Source: JADJQU01 sp035490315 (GTDB taxonomy: Bacteria; Planctomycetota; UBA1135; GCA-002686595). From it: a stretch of 8,371 nucleotides of DNA. The stretch covers positions 1-8,371 of the forward strand of contig DATHET010000054.1 of assembly GCA_035490315.1 (NCBI GenBank), written 5' to 3'. The translations under genes and the position numbers were made by a program. Every line of letters starts with the position of its first letter. Position 1 is the first letter of the stretch. Positions 7,190 through 8,371 of this stretch are shown one piece after another. Under the pieces are notes generated by a model. It had not been told where the DNA came from. It ran no database searches and saw only the letters and a list, made by a program, of their open reading frames with translations.

Positions 7190-8110
7190 ATGGCGCGGCT
7201 CCCGACACCCACGAGAACGACCGCCCTGCTGGCCGCCGCGCTAGCCGCTTTCGCCTCGTGCGGCGAGCCACGGCCGCGCGTGGACCACGGCGGCCTCGTG
7301 TACCCGACCTTCGAGATCTTCAAGTCCGCTCCGGCCTTCAAGCTCCTATCGCGCGAGGCGGACACGGTCAGCCTCTCGCAGATCTCCGGCATCGCGGCGC
7401 TGCTCGACGAGCAGCTGCGCCCGCGCGTCCGCGACGACGGTAGCCCATTCGTCTCCGCGTTCGACGAATCCGCGGAGCTCGAGCCTCGCGTGCCGCCGGA
7501 AGAGCTTCTGGCCTACCGCATCGCGCCGCTGGTGTTCATGCGACTCGAGCGCGCGTGGGACGAGCCCGTGTGGACGATCGCAGACGTCACCGAAGCCGTC
7601 CAAGGCTCCGCGATCCTGCGCCAGATCCCGGACGCGCCGGAACCGCGCTTCGTGCAGGGCCAGGACGCGGCGAATCATCGCGGACTCGAGGAGCTCGTGC
7701 GCTGGTTCCACAGGCTCGAGCAGCGACCCGAATGTCTCGCCGCGATGATCTTCACGCTCGACGCGGGCCCGTTCGCGGGGACTCCGCTCGCCGGGGAGGC
7801 CTTGCACGAAACGAAGAGCGTCCGCAAGCTCGCGGATGGTTTCGACCTGCGCATCGCGCCCCTCATCGGCGAGCCCGAGCCCTGCGCGCTGCAGTGCGTG
7901 CGCGAGGGACAGGTGATGTGGACGAGCGTCCTCTCGGGACAACCCGCGGGCCGCGTGAGCTCCGCCGAGCTCGCGGACATGGACGCGATCGATCTCGGCC
8001 CGTGGGGCTGGCTCGTCGTGATGCGCGTGGAGTCGAGCCGAGGCGCGGAGCACGCTCACGTCTACGTCGATCGCAACGGCGGTTTGCGGTTCTACTTCCT
8101 GGGGCATTGA
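7190..8110 (+). CDS. Predicted lipoprotein of unknown function
   Basis: A 306-residue protein that I do not recognise. The N-terminus (Arg-containing, then a run of Ala/Leu to FASC|G, Cys24) looks like a lipoprotein signal with a slightly unusual lipobox (Phe at -3), so it is probably anchored to a membrane by Cys24. The mature part has no membrane segments. It has an acidic, helical middle (about 95-190, including ELVRWFHRLEQRPEC) and a probably beta-rich end (about 225-306, finishing with HVYVDRNGGLRFYF). I have seen the YxDxxGxxxFYF style of ending in planctomycete hypotheticals, but cannot tie it to a function. ATG 7190 is the only start in this frame after the stop at 7124-7126. The ribosome site is weak: a good AGGAGG at 7153-7158 is too far away. 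It is followed 101 bases later by a membrane glycosyltransferase-like gene on the same strand, so co-transcription is possible. Confidence 0.8.
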   Translation: MARLPTPTRTTALLAAALAAFASCGEPRPRVDHGGLVYPTFEIFKSAPAFKLLSREADTVSLSQISGIAALLDEQLRPRVRDDGSPFVSAFDESAELEPRVPPEELLAYRIAPLVFMRLERAWDEPVWTIADVTEAVQGSAILRQIPDAPEPRFVQGQDAANHRGLEELVRWFHRLEQRPECLAAMIFTLDAGPFAGTPLAGEALHETKSVRKLADGFDLRIAPLIGEPEPCALQCVREGQVMWTSVLSGQPAGRVSSAELADMDAIDLGPWGWLVVMRVESSRGAEHAHVYVDRNGGLRFYFLGH

Positions 8111-8211
8111 GGAGGCAATCGCGGAACGCGGCCTGGTGACCTCGCCTGAATTCGTGCGGGGGCATAGGATGAAGAGCAGGTGATCGACCGCTCTTATCCT
8201 GGGACCGTGCC

Positions 8212-8371
8212 TTGACGAGCGTCGAGAGCAGTCCGCGGAACGCACTCCTTCCCTCCCTCGCGGTCGCGCGCAGCGGACGCAAGCGCGCGCTGGTCGCGGT
8301 GCTCGTCCTCGCGCTCCTCGGCCTGTTCTGGGGCTGGCACGTCTTCCGTTTCTTGTGCGACGACGCGTACA
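8212..8371 (+). CDS. N-terminus of a putative GT-C type integral-membrane glycosyltransferase (partial)
   Basis: 53 codons before the window ends. The frame gives a polar N-terminal tail with RSGRKR (positive, cytoplasmic side), one membrane segment at about residues 27-49 (ALVAVLVLALLGLFWGW and on), then CDDAY at 49-53. A first membrane helix followed by a DD motif just outside is typical of the lipid-phosphate-sugar dependent GT-C enzymes (PMT/ArnT-like), where these acidic residues belong to the first extracytoplasmic loop. I recall DDAYISFRY-type sequences as a common planctomycete form. The start is inferred: TTG at 8212 is the only plausible start between the in-frame stop at 8170-8172 and the membrane segment, with a weak GGGA seven bases upstream. 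The rest of the gene lies outside, so the family assignment rests on a short stretch. Confidence 0.6.
   Translation, partial: MTSVESSPRNALLPSLAVARSGRKRALVAVLVLALLGLFWGWHVFRFLCDDAY

Noticed and set aside
7153..7244. A 22-codon frame (ATG 7176, stop 7242-7244) downstream of AGGAGG at 7153-7158, as a leader peptide for the lipoprotein
   Set aside because: The ribosome site is about 17 bases from this ATG, too far, and the short product is Arg/Pro-rich. Chance is the simpler explanation.
7346..8245. A 299-codon open frame on the minus strand opposite the lipoprotein
   Set aside because: Arg/His/Glu-rich with no signal or domain; the plus frame has a lipoprotein signal and ordinary composition.

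Overview
The window looks like chromosomal DNA from a high-GC bacterium, most likely a marine or environmental member of the Planctomycetota. Two things point there: two secreted proteins end in the same Cys-containing C-terminal module (YCTAKVN-x-LGCTPSI ... WGRD-x-GF-x-APNN), which I recall mainly from large secreted planctomycete proteins, and the genes are loosely spaced and rich in secreted, repeat-built products. The phylum call is from memory of protein families, not from a search.

Layout: the left three quarters lies on the minus strand. The first gene in the direction of transcription (6518 to 4182) encodes a secreted RCC1-repeat beta-propeller protein. It is followed, after a 409-base spacer with strong hairpins, by a very large secreted subtilisin-family (S8) serine peptidase (3772 to 119) with several Ig/FN3-like modules. 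Both finish with the shared C-terminal module, about 56% identical by my hand alignment. This suggests a common destination (outer surface, matrix or an export/anchoring route) for two otherwise unrelated proteins.

The right quarter lies on the plus strand, divergent from the RCC1 gene across a 231-base intergenic region. It holds a short secreted-protein gene (6750 to 7115) that looks truncated or frameshifted, a 306-residue predicted lipoprotein of unknown function (7190 to 8110), and the first 53 codons of a membrane protein (from 8212, TTG start). That last one resembles the N-terminus of a GT-C type (PMT/ArnT-like) glycosyltransferase with a DDAY motif after its first membrane segment, and it runs off the window.

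No RNA genes, CRISPR arrays, insertion sequences or phage genes were seen. The best candidate for something under-described is the shared C-terminal module. Second is the RCC1 protein, whose 13 full repeats plus one blade split between the two ends would make 14 blades, with two Cys-containing insertion-bearing repeats at the exact middle.
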